From CBDFGE01 sp965247055 (GTDB lineage: Bacteria; Chloroflexota; Dehalococcoidia; Lucifugimonadales; JAGWBF01): a DNA stretch of 64,000 bases. This document shows positions 16,313 to 25,989 of the stretch, piece after piece. The stretch is taken from NCBI GenBank assembly GCA_965247055.1, contig CBDFGE010000006.1:372001-436000 (forward strand), given 5' to 3'. Under the pieces are notes generated by a model. The model searched no databases and was not told the origin of the DNA. It was given only the letters and a program-made list of their open reading frames with translations. The position numbers and the translations under genes were made by a program. The number at the start of each line of letters is the position of its first letter. The stretch's first letter is position 1.

Positions 16313-17890
16313 CTAGAGCCGTACCAGCTTGGCCGACGCGAGGTGGGGGATAGCCCTTATCTCCTCGAGGACCCGGAGGGGTACGGGGTCGTCAAGGCCG
16401 ATGATCATCGTCGCGCGGCCCCTGGGGCTGAGACGGCCCACCTCCATGAAGCTTATGTTTATGTCGTTCTGGCCGGTGATGGTGCCCACCGTCCCGATGG
16501 AGCCGGGCATGTCTTCGTGCTCTATGAACAGGAGGTATGGCACCGAGGGCACCATATCCAGCCAGTAGTCGTTTACCCGCACGATGTGGACTTCGTTCCG
16601 CATGGAGGTGCCGGCGAGAGTAGTCTTACCGGCGGAGGTCTGGAGGGTAGCGGTCAGCAGGTTTCCGTACTCCTCGGCCACCACGCTCTTCTGCTCCGTC
16701 ACGTTCAAGCCCCGCTGGCGGGCCATGATGGGCGCGTTTATCAGATTTACCCTCTCGCTGGTCACCGGGGCCAGCAACCCCAACAACACCGCCGATTTCA
16801 GTACACTTGTGTCGTGCTGGGCGATGTCGCCTTGATAGCCGATGCTCAGCCCGACGAACTGCCCGTCCCCCAGAAGGGTAAGGAGCTTGCCCACCTGGGA
16901 CGCCACCGGTATGTACGGGGCCAACACTGCGTGGACCTCGGGGGGGAGGAAGGGGGCGTTGACGGTGTTACGAGCGGGCTCCCCACTCAGGACCGCCAGC
17001 ACCTGCTCCGCCACCTCGATCGCCACGTCCCTTTGGGCCTCCTGGGTGGACGCCCCCAGATGGGGCGTCGCCACCACCCTGGGGTGCTTCACCAGCGGGC
17101 TGTCCCCGGGCGGCTCCCTGGAGAAAACGTCCAGCGCCGCACCGGCCAGCTTCCCCTCTTCCAGGGCCAGTAGCAGGGCGTCCTCATCCACCAGCTCACC
17201 TCGGGCCACGTTGATCACGTAGGAGCCGGGCTTCATCGTCCCCAGCTCCCTCTCCCCAATGAGATGGTGGGTGGTATCGGTGAGGGCAGTGTGGACTGTC
17301 ACGAAGTCAGATTGGGCCAGCAGCGTCTCCAGCGGCATCAGCTCCACTCCCAGGAGATGGGCGTAGTCCGGTGAGACGAAGGGGTCGTGGGCTATCACCC
17401 GCATGGCAAAACTCAGGGCGCGCCTCGCCACTTCCGAGCCTACCCTGCCAAGGCCGATGATGCCCAGGGTCTTGTTGCGGACCTCGACCCCCATGAATGC
17501 ACTGCGGTTCCATTGGCCCTGCTTCAGCGACTGGTGGGCCTGGGGCACGTTGCGGGCCAGGGCGAGCATGAGGGCCATGGTATGCTCCACCGCCGCCACC
17601 GTATTTCCGGTAGGCGCGTTGACCACCGCGATGCCCTGGCCGGTGGCAGCCTCGAGGTCTATGTTGTCCACGCCGATGCCGGCCCTGGCGATGACCTGAA
17701 GTCGTTTGCCTGCCCCGATCACCTCGGCGGTGACTTTGGTCTCGCTTCGGACCACCAGGGCGTCGTACTCTCCCATGATCTCCACGAGCTCGCTGGGTTT
17801 CAAGCCCCGCTTGACGTCGACGTCGGCCTGGGCTTTGAGGAGCTCCACACCTTCGGGGGCTATGGGGTCTGAAATCAGTATTCTGCTCAT
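16313..17890 (-). CDS. serA: D-3-phosphoglycerate dehydrogenase
   Basis: A 525-residue enzyme of the long SerA type. It oxidises 3-phosphoglycerate to 3-phosphohydroxypyruvate, the first step of serine synthesis. The NAD-binding GIIGLGRVGSEVA, ARAGIGVDNIDLEAAT, YVINVARGELVDEDALL (catalytic Arg region) and TPHLGASTQEAQ (catalytic His) are all present. An allosteric substrate-binding domain follows, then a C-terminal ACT domain (LLFIEHEDMPGSIGTVGTIT), the usual serine feedback site. It starts 4 bp after the aminotransferase stop, so the two are co-transcribed and probably act in sequence. Confidence 0.96.
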   Translation of the reverse strand: MSRILISDPIAPEGVELLKAQADVDVKRGLKPSELVEIMGEYDALVVRSETKVTAEVIGAGKRLQVIARAGIGVDNIDLEAATGQGIAVVNAPTGNTVAAVEHTMALMLALARNVPQAHQSLKQGQWNRSAFMGVEVRNKTLGIIGLGRVGSEVARRALSFAMRVIAHDPFVSPDYAHLLGVELMPLETLLAQSDFVTVHTALTDTTHHLIGERELGTMKPGSYVINVARGELVDEDALLLALEEGKLAGAALDVFSREPPGDSPLVKHPRVVATPHLGASTQEAQRDVAIEVAEQVLAVLSGEPARNTVNAPFLPPEVHAVLAPYIPVASQVGKLLTLLGDGQFVGLSIGYQGDIAQHDTSVLKSAVLLGLLAPVTSERVNLINAPIMARQRGLNVTEQKSVVAEEYGNLLTATLQTSAGKTTLAGTSMRNEVHIVRVNDYWLDMVPSVPYLLFIEHEDMPGSIGTVGTITGQNDINISFMEVGRLSPRGRATMIIGLDDPVPLRVLEEIRAIPHLASAKLVRL

Positions 17891-17894
17891 ATCT

Positions 17895-19016
17895 TTAGCC
17901 TGTGGCGGCGGGGGTAGGTCTGAATCCTACCCGGGGCAGAGTCGCCTCCAGCCCTCGGAACACTTCCTGGATGTCGGCTTCCGTTACCTGGCCCATGTGG
18001 CCGATACGGAATATCTTCCCTTGCAACGGCCCCTGACCGCCTGCCAGGACCACGGAGTGCTCTGTGCGCATAATCTCGGAGAGCTTTCCACCGTCGACCC
18101 CTTCGGGGAGCTTTACCGCCGTCACGGTGTTCGAGGCGTGGGCCTCGTCGGCCAGCAACTCGAGGCCCATAGCCTTGACACCCCGCCGGGTGAAGTCAGC
18201 GATGCGGGCGTGGCGTCTGAAGACCGCCTCCATGCCCTCCTCCAGCATCATGTCCAGGGCGACATCCAGGCCGTAGCAGAGAGACAAGTTCGGGGTCCAG
18301 GGGTTCTGCCCCCGCTCGAGAGACCGCTGGGCCGCCGCCAGGCCGAAGTAGAACCTGGGCATCCTAGACGTCTCCATCGCCCTCCAACCCTCCTCGCTCT
18401 GACTGATGAAGGAGAGTCCCGGGGGGACCATGAGCCCCTTCTGGGATGCGGTCGCAACTACGTCGCAGCGCCAGCCGTCCACTGGGACTGGGATACAGCC
18501 CAGGCTGCTCACGGCGTCGACCAGGAGCAGAGCGCCGGACTCGCCCTTGACGATCTTCGATATATTCTCGAGGTCGTTGGTGACGCCGGTGGACGTCTCG
18601 TTATGGGTTACCAGCACCGCCTTTATCTCCGGGTCCTCTTTCAGGGCCCGCCGGATGGCGTCGGGGTCCGCTGCGGTGCCCCACTCGAACTCCAGCTTCT
18701 TCACCTGGGCGCCGTAGGCCCTCGCGAGCTCGGTAAATCGGTCGCCGAAGTAACCCACGCTCACGGCCAGGACCTTGTCTCCGGGGGAGAGGGTGTTCAC
18801 CACCGCTGCCTCCAGGGCGCCGGTGCCCGAGGCGGTGAGGATGTAGAGGCGGTTTTTCGTCATGAAGACCCGCTTGAGCTTGTCCGTGAGGCGGAGTATG
18901 AGCTCCTGGAACTCGGGCCCCCGGTGGTTGATCATGGAGCCGCTCATGGCCTCCAGCACCTCTATGGGGCAGGGGGTCGGGCCGGGGGTTCTCAGGTTCT
19001 GCCTGGAAATTTTCAC
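17895..19016 (-). CDS. class V aminotransferase (serine-glyoxylate/phosphoserine type)
   Basis: A 373-residue PLP enzyme. RTPGPTPCPIEVLEAM at the N-terminus, LTASGTGALEAAVVN near residue 60, LLVDAVSSLGCIPVPVDGW near 170 and the PLP-lysine segment ATASQKGLMVPPG near 197 define the alanine-glyoxylate/serine-pyruvate group. AAGGAGG lies 4 bp before the GTG. Directly upstream of serA, it most likely serves as the phosphoserine aminotransferase, as in other lineages lacking classical SerC. Serine-glyoxylate transamination is the alternative. Confidence 0.9.
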   Translation of the reverse strand: MKISRQNLRTPGPTPCPIEVLEAMSGSMINHRGPEFQELILRLTDKLKRVFMTKNRLYILTASGTGALEAAVVNTLSPGDKVLAVSVGYFGDRFTELARAYGAQVKKLEFEWGTAADPDAIRRALKEDPEIKAVLVTHNETSTGVTNDLENISKIVKGESGALLLVDAVSSLGCIPVPVDGWRCDVVATASQKGLMVPPGLSFISQSEEGWRAMETSRMPRFYFGLAAAQRSLERGQNPWTPNLSLCYGLDVALDMMLEEGMEAVFRRHARIADFTRRGVKAMGLELLADEAHASNTVTAVKLPEGVDGGKLSEIMRTEHSVVLAGGQGPLQGKIFRIGHMGQVTEADIQEVFRGLEATLPRVGFRPTPAATG

Positions 19017-19025
19017 GCTACCTCC

Positions 19026-20237
19026 TTAATTTACCGACGGGCCCTCAACTGTCTTGATAAACTGGTGCCTGCCAGCCTTTATCGTGCGTTCCGGACCCAC
19101 CTTTACGTTTTGATTGATCTTTTGGCCGTCAACTTCCACTGCCCCTTGATTAATCAGACGTTTGGCCTCGCTTTGGCTTCTCACGACACCAGCCTTGACC
19201 AGCACCTCTGACGTGGTTGTGTCTCCTGGGACTATGACGTACAAGTATTGTTGATCGTGCTCCGGAGCCTCTCTTCCCTGTACCACCCGCTCGAAGTACT
19301 GCTCCGCCCTCCTCGACTCCTCCGGCCCGTGGAACTGCCGTGTTATATGCTGGGCCAGGCGTTTCTTGAGCTCCATCGGGTTGACCGTCATCTCATCCAG
19401 GGCCCGGCGCATCTCCTCCAGCTCCCGGTCGGGGATGTCGGTAAGGTACTCGAAGTAGTCCATCATCAGGCCGTCGGGCAGGGACATGGTCTTGCCGAAC
19501 ATGTCGTTGGGGGGCTCCTCGACGCCGATGTAGTTCTCCAGGCTCTTGCTCATCTTCTGGACACCGTCGGTGCCCACCAGGATGGGGATGAGGAAGCACT
19601 GCTGGGGGCGGTGTCCCATCATCTCCTGAAGCTCCCGCCCCACCAGGACGTTAAACTTCTGGTCGGTGCCTCCAAACTCGACGTCGGACCTGACGGCCAC
19701 CGAATCGTAGGCCTGGAGCAGGGGGTATAGGAGCTCGGTGATGGCGATGGGCCGGTGGGCCTTGAACCGCCGGGAGAAATCGTCCCGCTCCAGGAACTGG
19801 GCCACGGTGAACCGGCTGGTGAGCCGTATAACTTCGGCCAGGCTGAAGGTGCCGAACCACTCGCTCTGCCACACCACCTCGGTGCGGCTCCGGTCGATCA
19901 CCTTGAAGAACTGGCGCATGTAGGACTCAGCGTTGGCCGATACCTCCGCGTGGCTGAGCATCGGCCGGGTGGCCGACTGCCCGCTGGGGTCGCCGATCTG
20001 CGCTGTCCAGTCGCCGACGATGAGGACGACCTGGTGGCCCAGCTCCTGGAGCTGTCGGAGCTTGCGCAGCCCCACCGCGTGGCCCAGATGGATGTCCGGC
20101 CTGCTGGGGTCGAAGCCCATCTTCAGCCTCAACGGGGTGCCGGCGTTGAGGAGCTCTACGAATTCCCTTTCAACGATTATCTCGCTCACACCACGGCGGG
20201 TGATCTTCTGGAGCATCCCCGGGTCCGGCCCGGTCAT
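19026..20237 (-). CDS. tyrS: tyrosyl-tRNA synthetase
   Basis: A 403-residue class I synthetase charging tRNA-Tyr. The HIGH-equivalent HLGH lies in DIHLGHAVGLRKLRQL, and the KMSKS loop is QKMSKSLENYIG near residue 225. An S4 RNA-binding domain ends the protein (LVKAGVVRSQSEAKRLINQG). This is the TyrZ-like group with the HLGH signature. ATG 20237 is chosen because upstream in-frame codons overlap ribF and read as a shadow. The gap to ribF is 23 bp and to the aminotransferase 9 bp. Confidence 0.95.
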   Translation of the reverse strand: MTGPDPGMLQKITRRGVSEIIVEREFVELLNAGTPLRLKMGFDPSRPDIHLGHAVGLRKLRQLQELGHQVVLIVGDWTAQIGDPSGQSATRPMLSHAEVSANAESYMRQFFKVIDRSRTEVVWQSEWFGTFSLAEVIRLTSRFTVAQFLERDDFSRRFKAHRPIAITELLYPLLQAYDSVAVRSDVEFGGTDQKFNVLVGRELQEMMGHRPQQCFLIPILVGTDGVQKMSKSLENYIGVEEPPNDMFGKTMSLPDGLMMDYFEYLTDIPDRELEEMRRALDEMTVNPMELKKRLAQHITRQFHGPEESRRAEQYFERVVQGREAPEHDQQYLYVIVPGDTTTSEVLVKAGVVRSQSEAKRLINQGAVEVDGQKINQNVKVGPERTIKAGRHQFIKTVEGPSVN

Positions 20238-20260
20238 CCCTGCCTCGTCCACCCTCAGGC

Positions 20261-21202
20261 TCACCGGGGGCCGTCGCCGGTCGCCCGGGCGAGCACGGCC
20301 CGGGCCTGCTCCACGTCCAGCTTCATCTGCTCGATGAGGGACTCGGAGTTGGGGAAGGCCCTCTCCTCCCTGAGACGCGCCGCGAACTCCAAGGCCAGGG
20401 GTTTGCCGTATATATCCCCCTCGAAGTCCATGATGAATGCCTCCACCGTTCGACGGCTCTGCCCGAAGGTAGGGCGGACCCCTATGCTGGTGGCCGCCTC
20501 GTGTCGGCACCCGTCTACCGTCGCCCAGGTAGCATAGATGCCATCCTCGGGGGTGACGAGGCCGGGCTCCAGCGAGAGATTAGCCGTGGGAAAGCCCAAC
20601 AGGTGGCCACGGTGGTCCCCCTCCACTACCCGCCCGGTCAGGGAGTACCAGCGCCCCAGCATCCGTCCCGCGCCGCCGACGTCTCCACCAGCTATCAGGC
20701 CGCGTATCACGCTACTTCTGATGACCATCTTGTCCGAGAGGACCGGTTCAACCGGCTCTACCCAGAATCCCAACTCCGCTCCCAAGCGCCTCAGGGTTGG
20801 TATGTCGCCTTCCCTGTGGTGTCCCAGTGCGAAACCGGGCCCCACCACCATACCCTTCATCCTGAGGTAGCGGGACAGGAGGGACACGAACTCCGACGCC
20901 TCTAGAAGGGACAACTCCCGTGTGAAATCGATGCATACTACCTGCCCAATTCCCTGGCCCTGGAGGGTGGCTATCCGGTCCTCCAGGGAGGTGATGTAGT
21001 CGAGCTCTGCCCCGGGATTCAGGACCAGCCTGGGGTGATTACGGAAGGTCAGCACCATCGACTGGAGGCCCTGGCTGGCAGCCATCGCGTTGAGGTGTCT
21101 TAGCAGCCTCTGATGGCCCAGGTGGACGCCATCGAAGGTGCCGATGGTGAGGGCCGTCTCTCTCGACGGCGCCGCTTTGGCCAGTTCTTGATGTACAGTC
21201 AT
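20261..21202 (-). CDS. ribF: bifunctional riboflavin kinase/FAD synthetase
   Basis: A 313-residue cytoplasmic enzyme that makes FMN and then FAD. The N-terminal nucleotidyltransferase has TIGTFDGVHLGHQRLLRHL, VVGPGFALGHHREGDI and SSVIRGLIAGGDV. The C-terminal kinase has LLGFPTANLSLEPG, IGVRPTFGQSRRTVEAFIMD and a carboxylate helix. ATG 21202 gives the normal length. It fits a genome rich in flavin-dependent LLM enzymes. Confidence 0.94.
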   Translation of the reverse strand: MTVHQELAKAAPSRETALTIGTFDGVHLGHQRLLRHLNAMAASQGLQSMVLTFRNHPRLVLNPGAELDYITSLEDRIATLQGQGIGQVVCIDFTRELSLLEASEFVSLLSRYLRMKGMVVGPGFALGHHREGDIPTLRRLGAELGFWVEPVEPVLSDKMVIRSSVIRGLIAGGDVGGAGRMLGRWYSLTGRVVEGDHRGHLLGFPTANLSLEPGLVTPEDGIYATWATVDGCRHEAATSIGVRPTFGQSRRTVEAFIMDFEGDIYGKPLALEFAARLREERAFPNSESLIEQMKLDVEQARAVLARATGDGPR

Positions 21203-21351
21203 CCCTGCTACGGTCGCTAGACGGAGCATCCCTCCAGTCCCCGCTCCCCGGGAGCCCTGCCGCCTGCCGGGCTGGCTGATACCGGTCCGGTCCAAGGGGG
21301 ATGGTAACACAGCCCTTGGTAGGGGTCAACGAGATCGGGGTACGTGTGGGC

Positions 21352-22380
21352 CTATCCCGTCGCGCCTGCGGGCACCTTGCCCAAGGCTTGGGCCACGGCC
21401 CTCACCTGGGCCATCATCTTTTCGAAGCTCTCGAAGGTGAGGGCCTGGGCGCCGTCGCACTTTGCCATAGAGGGGTTGGGATGCACATCGACGATGATCC
21501 CGTGGGCGCCGGCGGCCACGGCGGCCAGGGTTATTGGCGGCACCAGCTGGGACCTTCCCGTGCTGTGGCTGGGGTCCGCGATGATCGGCAGGTGGCTCAT
21601 GCTCTTGATCATGGGAATGGCGGCCAGGTCAAGGGTAAAACGGGTTGCCGTCTCAAAGGTCCTTATCCCCCGCTCGCAGAGGATCACCTGGCTGTTGCCC
21701 CCGGACAGCACGTACTCCGCCGCCAGAAGCCACTCCTCGTAGGAAGCGGCGAACCCCCGCTTGAGCAGCACCGGCTTCTTGACCTTCCCCACGGCATCGA
21801 GGAGGTTGAAATTCTGGGAGTTGCGAGTCCCTACCTGCAGGATGTCGGCGTACTCCGCAACCATCCCCACGTCCTCGCTGGACATAACCTCGGTGACGAT
21901 GGGAAGCCCCGTCTCCTTCCCGGCCTTTGCGAGGAGCTGCAGACCCTGTACTCCCATGCCGCGGAAACTGTAGGGAGAGGTCCGGGGCTTGAAGGCGCCT
22001 CCACGCAGTATCTTGGCGCCGGCGGCTTTGACTGCCCTCGCCGTGGAGAGGACCTGCTCCTCGTCTTCCACCGCGCAGGGACCCGCTATGACTACGACCT
22101 CGCTTCCGCCAATGGCGACGTCCCCCACCTTGACGACGGTGTCGGAGCTCTTGAACTCCCTGCTGGAGAGTTTGTACGGCTTGGAGATGATTACCACCTC
22201 CATGACGCCGGGCAGCACCTCCAGCTCGTCCTTGAGCTCTCGGTAGGTCTGCCCCAACACCCCCACCACAGTGCGCTCCACCCCTTCGGACAGATGTGCC
22301 GTCAGGCCGTGGCCCTCTATCCGCTTCCGGACCCCCTCAAGTTGTTCCTCGGTGCTGTCCTTTCGCATCACTACGATCAT
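21352..22380 (-). CDS. aroF: 3-deoxy-7-phosphoheptulonate (DAHP) synthase
   Basis: A 342-residue enzyme that condenses PEP and erythrose-4-phosphate to start the shikimate pathway. It is the type I-beta (AroA(G)/KdsA-like) form. An N-terminal ferredoxin-like regulatory domain (MIVVMRKDSTEEQLEGVRKR) precedes the barrel, which has VVIAGPCAVEDEEQ, ILRGGAFKPRTSPYSFRG, QVGTRNSQNFNLL, KPVLLKRG and IIADPSHSTG. ATG 22380 has GAGGGG upstream and matches the family start; 22407 is an alternative. It lies downstream of aroH and trpA. Confidence 0.94.
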   Translation of the reverse strand: MIVVMRKDSTEEQLEGVRKRIEGHGLTAHLSEGVERTVVGVLGQTYRELKDELEVLPGVMEVVIISKPYKLSSREFKSSDTVVKVGDVAIGGSEVVVIAGPCAVEDEEQVLSTARAVKAAGAKILRGGAFKPRTSPYSFRGMGVQGLQLLAKAGKETGLPIVTEVMSSEDVGMVAEYADILQVGTRNSQNFNLLDAVGKVKKPVLLKRGFAASYEEWLLAAEYVLSGGNSQVILCERGIRTFETATRFTLDLAAIPMIKSMSHLPIIADPSHSTGRSQLVPPITLAAVAAGAHGIIVDVHPNPSMAKCDGAQALTFESFEKMMAQVRAVAQALGKVPAGATG

Positions 22381-22528
22381 GGGCTGTGATCCCCTCTCAA
22401 CCTTCATTACACTGTACTAAACTGTCGCGGGTGGATACCCGTGGGTCCGAGGTGGAAGCTCCTCCCCATCTCGAGTCGCCCCAGCCGTGGGGGCCCGGCT
22501 ATCCGGCGTGGCCTTGCGCCAGAGGCCC

Positions 22529-22897
22529 TCACCCACCCGAGCCCTGGGACCGCAGGTTTACGGCTCCCCTCAAATATACGTTGACCAGCTCTCCCGGTTC
22601 CTTGTCCGTGTTAACCAGCAAAAGGACGCGGATGCACCTGGGTAGCCCGTCGGGCACCGCCATCTCGTGGCTGCACAGGAGGGCGGTGTTGTCCCAGCCC
22701 TTCTCCCTCACGGCCGTGGCTGGAAAGGCTGAGTTCAGGTCCTGGGTCGTGGTGAAGAAGGCCGCCGCCACCTGGGGCTCCTGAATGTGGTTCTCGTCCA
22801 CCAGCTTCTCGAAAAGCTCCACGGTGGCCTCGAAAATGGCTTCCTTCGTGTTCGCGCCGGCCGTGGTCGCACCCCTGATGCCGCGACACGAACTCAT
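22529..22897 (-). CDS. aroH: chorismate mutase, AroH type
   Basis: A 122-residue monofunctional AroH-class (trimeric, Bacillus-like) chorismate mutase, which turns chorismate into prephenate for tyrosine and phenylalanine. CRGIRGATTAGANTKEAI at the start, FFTTTQDLNSAFPATAVRE in the middle and PRCIRVLLLVNTD near the end carry the conserved arginines and glutamate of the active site. The ATG overlaps the trpA stop by 4 bp (ATGA), so the two are translationally coupled. Confidence 0.94.
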   Translation of the reverse strand: MSSCRGIRGATTAGANTKEAIFEATVELFEKLVDENHIQEPQVAAAFFTTTQDLNSAFPATAVREKGWDNTALLCSHEMAVPDGLPRCIRVLLLVNTDKEPGELVNVYLRGAVNLRSQGSGG

Positions 22898-23718
22898 TCT
22901 CCCGCCTCTCCTCTGAGAGATGGGACAGCGCCGCACAACTCCCCCACGTATCGCCTCGTCCTCGCTACCAGCTCTCCACGGGGCGAGTCCATCATTATCC
23001 TGATCAGCGCGCTGCCCACAACCGCGGCCTGGGCATGCCTGCCGATGGCGTTGACGTGCTCCCTCTGGGATATGCCAAAGCCCACGGCGAGGGGCAGGTC
23101 GGTGTAGCGGCGGACGCGTTCCAGCAGTGGGAATACCCCTGGAGGCAGGTCCTCCCTGGCGCCGGTAACGCCGGCCAGACTCACGCAGTATACGAAGCCC
23201 GACGCCACCCGGCACGCCCTCTCGATGCGGCTATCGGTACTGGTGGGGGCCAGGAGCGGTATCACGTGGACGCCGCGGGGCGCGCATTCGCCGATTAGAG
23301 GGCCCGATTCCTCTGGAGGCAGGTCGGCCACGATTACACCGTCCACTCCGGCGGCCTGAGCGTCCCGGCCGAACCGCGCCAGGCCGTAGCTCAGGATAGG
23401 GTTATAGTAGCCCATCAGGATGAGGGGTGTATCGGGGACACGGTTACGTACGTCCTTCACCAGCTGGATACATCCCGCCAGGGTCACATTGTTCTGGAGG
23501 GCTTGGAAGCTGGACGCCTGGATGGTGACGCCATCCGCCAGGGGGTCGCTGAAGGGCACACCCAGCTCTATACAGTCTGCCCCGGCCCTGACGAGCTCGG
23601 GCACCAGTTCCAGGGTGGCCTCCGGGTCGGGGTAGCCTGCGGTAAGGAAAAACACGAGGCCGGTCCTTCCCTCCCTCGCCATCCGACCGAATTTTCTGGC
23701 AACCCTGTCCTGATTCAC
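22894..23718 (-). CDS. trpA: tryptophan synthase alpha chain
   Basis: A 274-residue subunit that cleaves indole-3-glycerol phosphate and passes indole to TrpB. The catalytic Glu and Asp are in CIELGVPFSDPLADGVTIQ near residue 50; ILMGYYNPILSYGL, VDGVIVADLPPEES and LAVGFGISQ match the family. GTG 23718 is chosen, with AAGGGG about 10 bp upstream, because it gives normal length; the longer frame to 23820 overlaps the CPBP gene. TrpB is not in the window. Confidence 0.94.
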   Translation of the reverse strand: MNQDRVARKFGRMAREGRTGLVFFLTAGYPDPEATLELVPELVRAGADCIELGVPFSDPLADGVTIQASSFQALQNNVTLAGCIQLVKDVRNRVPDTPLILMGYYNPILSYGLARFGRDAQAAGVDGVIVADLPPEESGPLIGECAPRGVHVIPLLAPTSTDSRIERACRVASGFVYCVSLAGVTGAREDLPPGVFPLLERVRRYTDLPLAVGFGISQREHVNAIGRHAQAAVVGSALIRIMMDSPRGELVARTRRYVGELCGAVPSLRGEAGE

Positions 23719-23780
23719 CCTGTTTAGCCCCTTGAAGCCGCCAGGGGCGCCTGCGGCGCCTGGGCCGGATCCTTCGTAAG

Positions 23781-23789
23781 AGTATATCA
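23781..23789 (-). promoter_or_regulatory. extended -10 element before trpA
   Basis: The minus strand reads TGATATACT (23789-23781), a TGn extended -10, about 60 bp before the trpA start and just inside the region after the CPBP stop. No clear -35 is seen. Confidence 0.4.
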
Positions 23790-23803
23790 CATGTGCCTGG
23801 CGG

Positions 23804-24505
23804 CTAGGCCCACAGGCCAAGGGAAAAGGCCAGGGCGTTCTGCGCAGCGTGGGCGACGAAACAGCTCCATAGGCAGCCCGTCTTCTGGTACAGCCAGGCG
23901 AGAAGCATTCCTGTCACGAATATCGGCAGCAGCACCCGTGGGTCCACATGGAACAGGGCGAAGAGCAGGGAGGTCGCCACCGCGCCCCAGGTGAGGCCGA
24001 TCCGGCCGGCCAGCCCCGGGAAGACGAACCCCCGGAAGAACACCTCCTCGGCCAGGGGACCCCACAGAATCACCACCAGGCCCAGCGCCGCGAGCACCCC
24101 GGGCCCCGCCAGGTCGAACTCTTCGGGCAGTGACTCGGGCAGGTCCCAGCCCAGGAGACTCAGGAGCCCGCCGTACACTCCGGTAATGGTTAGACTGACT
24201 ACCAGCACGCCCAGGGGCAGCACCAGCAGATGCAGAGCTCGTGTTGAGGAGGGAAGTCTCAGCCCCAAACTGCCCAGGTACGCTCCGTGCCTGCGCGGAC
24301 CCGCAGCCCAGGACGCGAGGACCAGAATGCATCCGGACAACCCACCGATTACCGCGAGACCCGGCGCTGATAGCCGGCCGTCGCTGATGGCCCCGTAGGC
24401 GACAACCAGTATTACCAGACCAACCACCGCCGCGGATATACCCAAGGCGACGTCGGAAGCTCTCCAGGGGACGGAGCGTGCCTCGCTCTTCCAGATGATA
24501 CTCAC
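23804..24505 (-). CDS. CPBP family intramembrane glutamic endopeptidase
   Basis: A membrane protein of about 233 residues with roughly seven hydrophobic helices. The CPBP (Rce1/CAAX-like) motifs are clear: LAEEVFFRGFVFPGLAG (EExxxR), LLFALFHVDP (FxxxH) and a final CFVAHAAQNALAF (HxxxN/B-type). These proteases cleave within or near the membrane; bacterial substrates are mostly unknown. GTG 24505 has AGGTG upstream; GTG 24514 is an alternative start. It lies upstream of trpA, 85 bp apart, with no functional link evident. Confidence 0.85.
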   Translation of the reverse strand: MSIIWKSEARSVPWRASDVALGISAAVVGLVILVVAYGAISDGRLSAPGLAVIGGLSGCILVLASWAAGPRRHGAYLGSLGLRLPSSTRALHLLVLPLGVLVVSLTITGVYGGLLSLLGWDLPESLPEEFDLAGPGVLAALGLVVILWGPLAEEVFFRGFVFPGLAGRIGLTWGAVATSLLFALFHVDPRVLLPIFVTGMLLAWLYQKTGCLWSCFVAHAAQNALAFSLGLWA

Positions 24506-24666
24506 GAGACGCACCTGCGGATCGGGCTAACGCTGAATGATAGCACGCCCCGTCAGGCCCCGGCAACGGGCGCAAGGTGGGGAGGTGGGGGAATGCAGGA
24601 CATGCCCGGGAAGCTGGCGTTACCGTCCCGTGAGGTGTAAACTGTCGCTACACGGGGGATGTCGCC

Positions 24667-25989
24667 ATGGAGCTTTTCGAGCATGGGCGTAAGGCCCGCC
24701 AGGAGTCGGAGGCGCCCCTGGCGGCCAGGATGAGGCCCAGGACCTTCGATGATTTCCTGGGCCAGGACCACATCGTGGGCGCCGACAAGGTACTGAGGAG
24801 GGCCATTGAGGCCGACCAGATGCCCTCCCTGGTCCTCTGGGGCCCTCCCGGCAGCGGCAAGACGACACTGGCCCACATCATCGCCGGGGTGACCCGGTCC
24901 CACTTCGAGCCGATAAGCGCCGTCACTGCGGGTGTGGCCGACCTGAGACGCATCGTGGACGAGGCCCAGGAGCGCCGGGCCCTCTATGGGCAGCGCACCA
25001 TCCTCTTCATCGACGAGATCCACCGCTTCAACAAGGCCCAGCAGGATGTGGCCCTTCCCCATGTGGAGAATGGCACATTCACCCTCATCGGGGCCACCAC
25101 CGAGAACCCCTCCTTCGAGGTCATAGCGCCCTTGCTATCACGCTGCCGCGTGTTCACCCTCCGCCAGCTCACAGAAGACCAGATTCAGGGAATCGTCCTC
25201 CGCGCCAATGGCGACGAAGAGAGGGGCCTGGGAAAGCTCAGAGTGGAGCTGGAGGCTGGGGCGATGGCCCATCTGGTCGGCGTGTCCAACGGGGATGCGC
25301 GGGTCGCCTTGAACGGGCTGGAGACCGCCGCCTTTGCCACCGCCCCCACGGAGGACGGGGTCAGACGTATAGACCTGCCCACCATCGAGGACGCTCTCCA
25401 ACGGCGGGCCATCCTTTACGACAAGGCGGGCGACCAACACTACGACACCATCTCCGCCTTCATCAAGTCTGTGCGGGGCTCCTCCCCCGATGCCGCCCTC
25501 TACTGGCTGGGGAGGATGGTCGAGGCGGGGGAGGACCCCATGTTCATAGCCAGAAGGCTGGTGATACTGGCGGCCGAGGACATCGGCCTCGCGGAGCCAA
25601 TGGCCCTGACCCTGGCGGTGGCGGCCCAGCAGGCGGTCCACTTCGTTGGAATGCCCGAGGGCGCCATACCTCTGGCGGAAGCTACGGTGTTCCTGGCCAC
25701 GGCGCCCAAGAGCAACTCGGCATATGCCGCGCTGAACCGGGCGATGGAGGACAGTCGCAAAAGCCGGAACGAGCCGGTGCCCTTGCACCTGCGGAACGCG
25801 GTCACCGGGCTCATGCGTCAGCTGGGTTATGGCAAGGAATACACCTACGCCCACGATCGCCCGGGCCATTTCGTGGTGCAGGACTATCTGCCTCCGTCGC
25901 TAAAGGGCCGGAGATACTACCATCCCTCGGAGGAGGGCCACGAGAAGGAGGTATCGGAGAGGATGCGGGCCTGGTGGGGAGGGGGTTAG
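24667..25989 (+). CDS. rarA: replication-associated recombination protein A (RarA/MgsA)
   Basis: A 440-residue AAA+ ATPase related to clamp loaders and RuvB that acts at stalled forks. RTFDDFLGQDHIVG, Walker A WGPPGSGKTTLAHI near residue 60, Walker B ILFIDEIHRFNKAQQD near 115, sensor 1 LIGATTENPSFEV and the arginine finger region LLSRCRVF are visible. The C-terminal MgsA tetramerisation domain includes DPMFIARRLVILAAEDIGLA and ends with GRRYYHPSEEG. Length is normal. Confidence 0.95.
   Translation: MELFEHGRKARQESEAPLAARMRPRTFDDFLGQDHIVGADKVLRRAIEADQMPSLVLWGPPGSGKTTLAHIIAGVTRSHFEPISAVTAGVADLRRIVDEAQERRALYGQRTILFIDEIHRFNKAQQDVALPHVENGTFTLIGATTENPSFEVIAPLLSRCRVFTLRQLTEDQIQGIVLRANGDEERGLGKLRVELEAGAMAHLVGVSNGDARVALNGLETAAFATAPTEDGVRRIDLPTIEDALQRRAILYDKAGDQHYDTISAFIKSVRGSSPDAALYWLGRMVEAGEDPMFIARRLVILAAEDIGLAEPMALTLAVAAQQAVHFVGMPEGAIPLAEATVFLATAPKSNSAYAALNRAMEDSRKSRNEPVPLHLRNAVTGLMRQLGYGKEYTYAHDRPGHFVVQDYLPPSLKGRRYYHPSEEGHEKEVSERMRAWWGGG

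Noticed and set aside
19026..20510. A 494-residue TyrRS
   Set aside because: The first 91 residues are a shadow of ribF, low in complexity and rich in Gly, Arg and Pro; family length begins at 20237.
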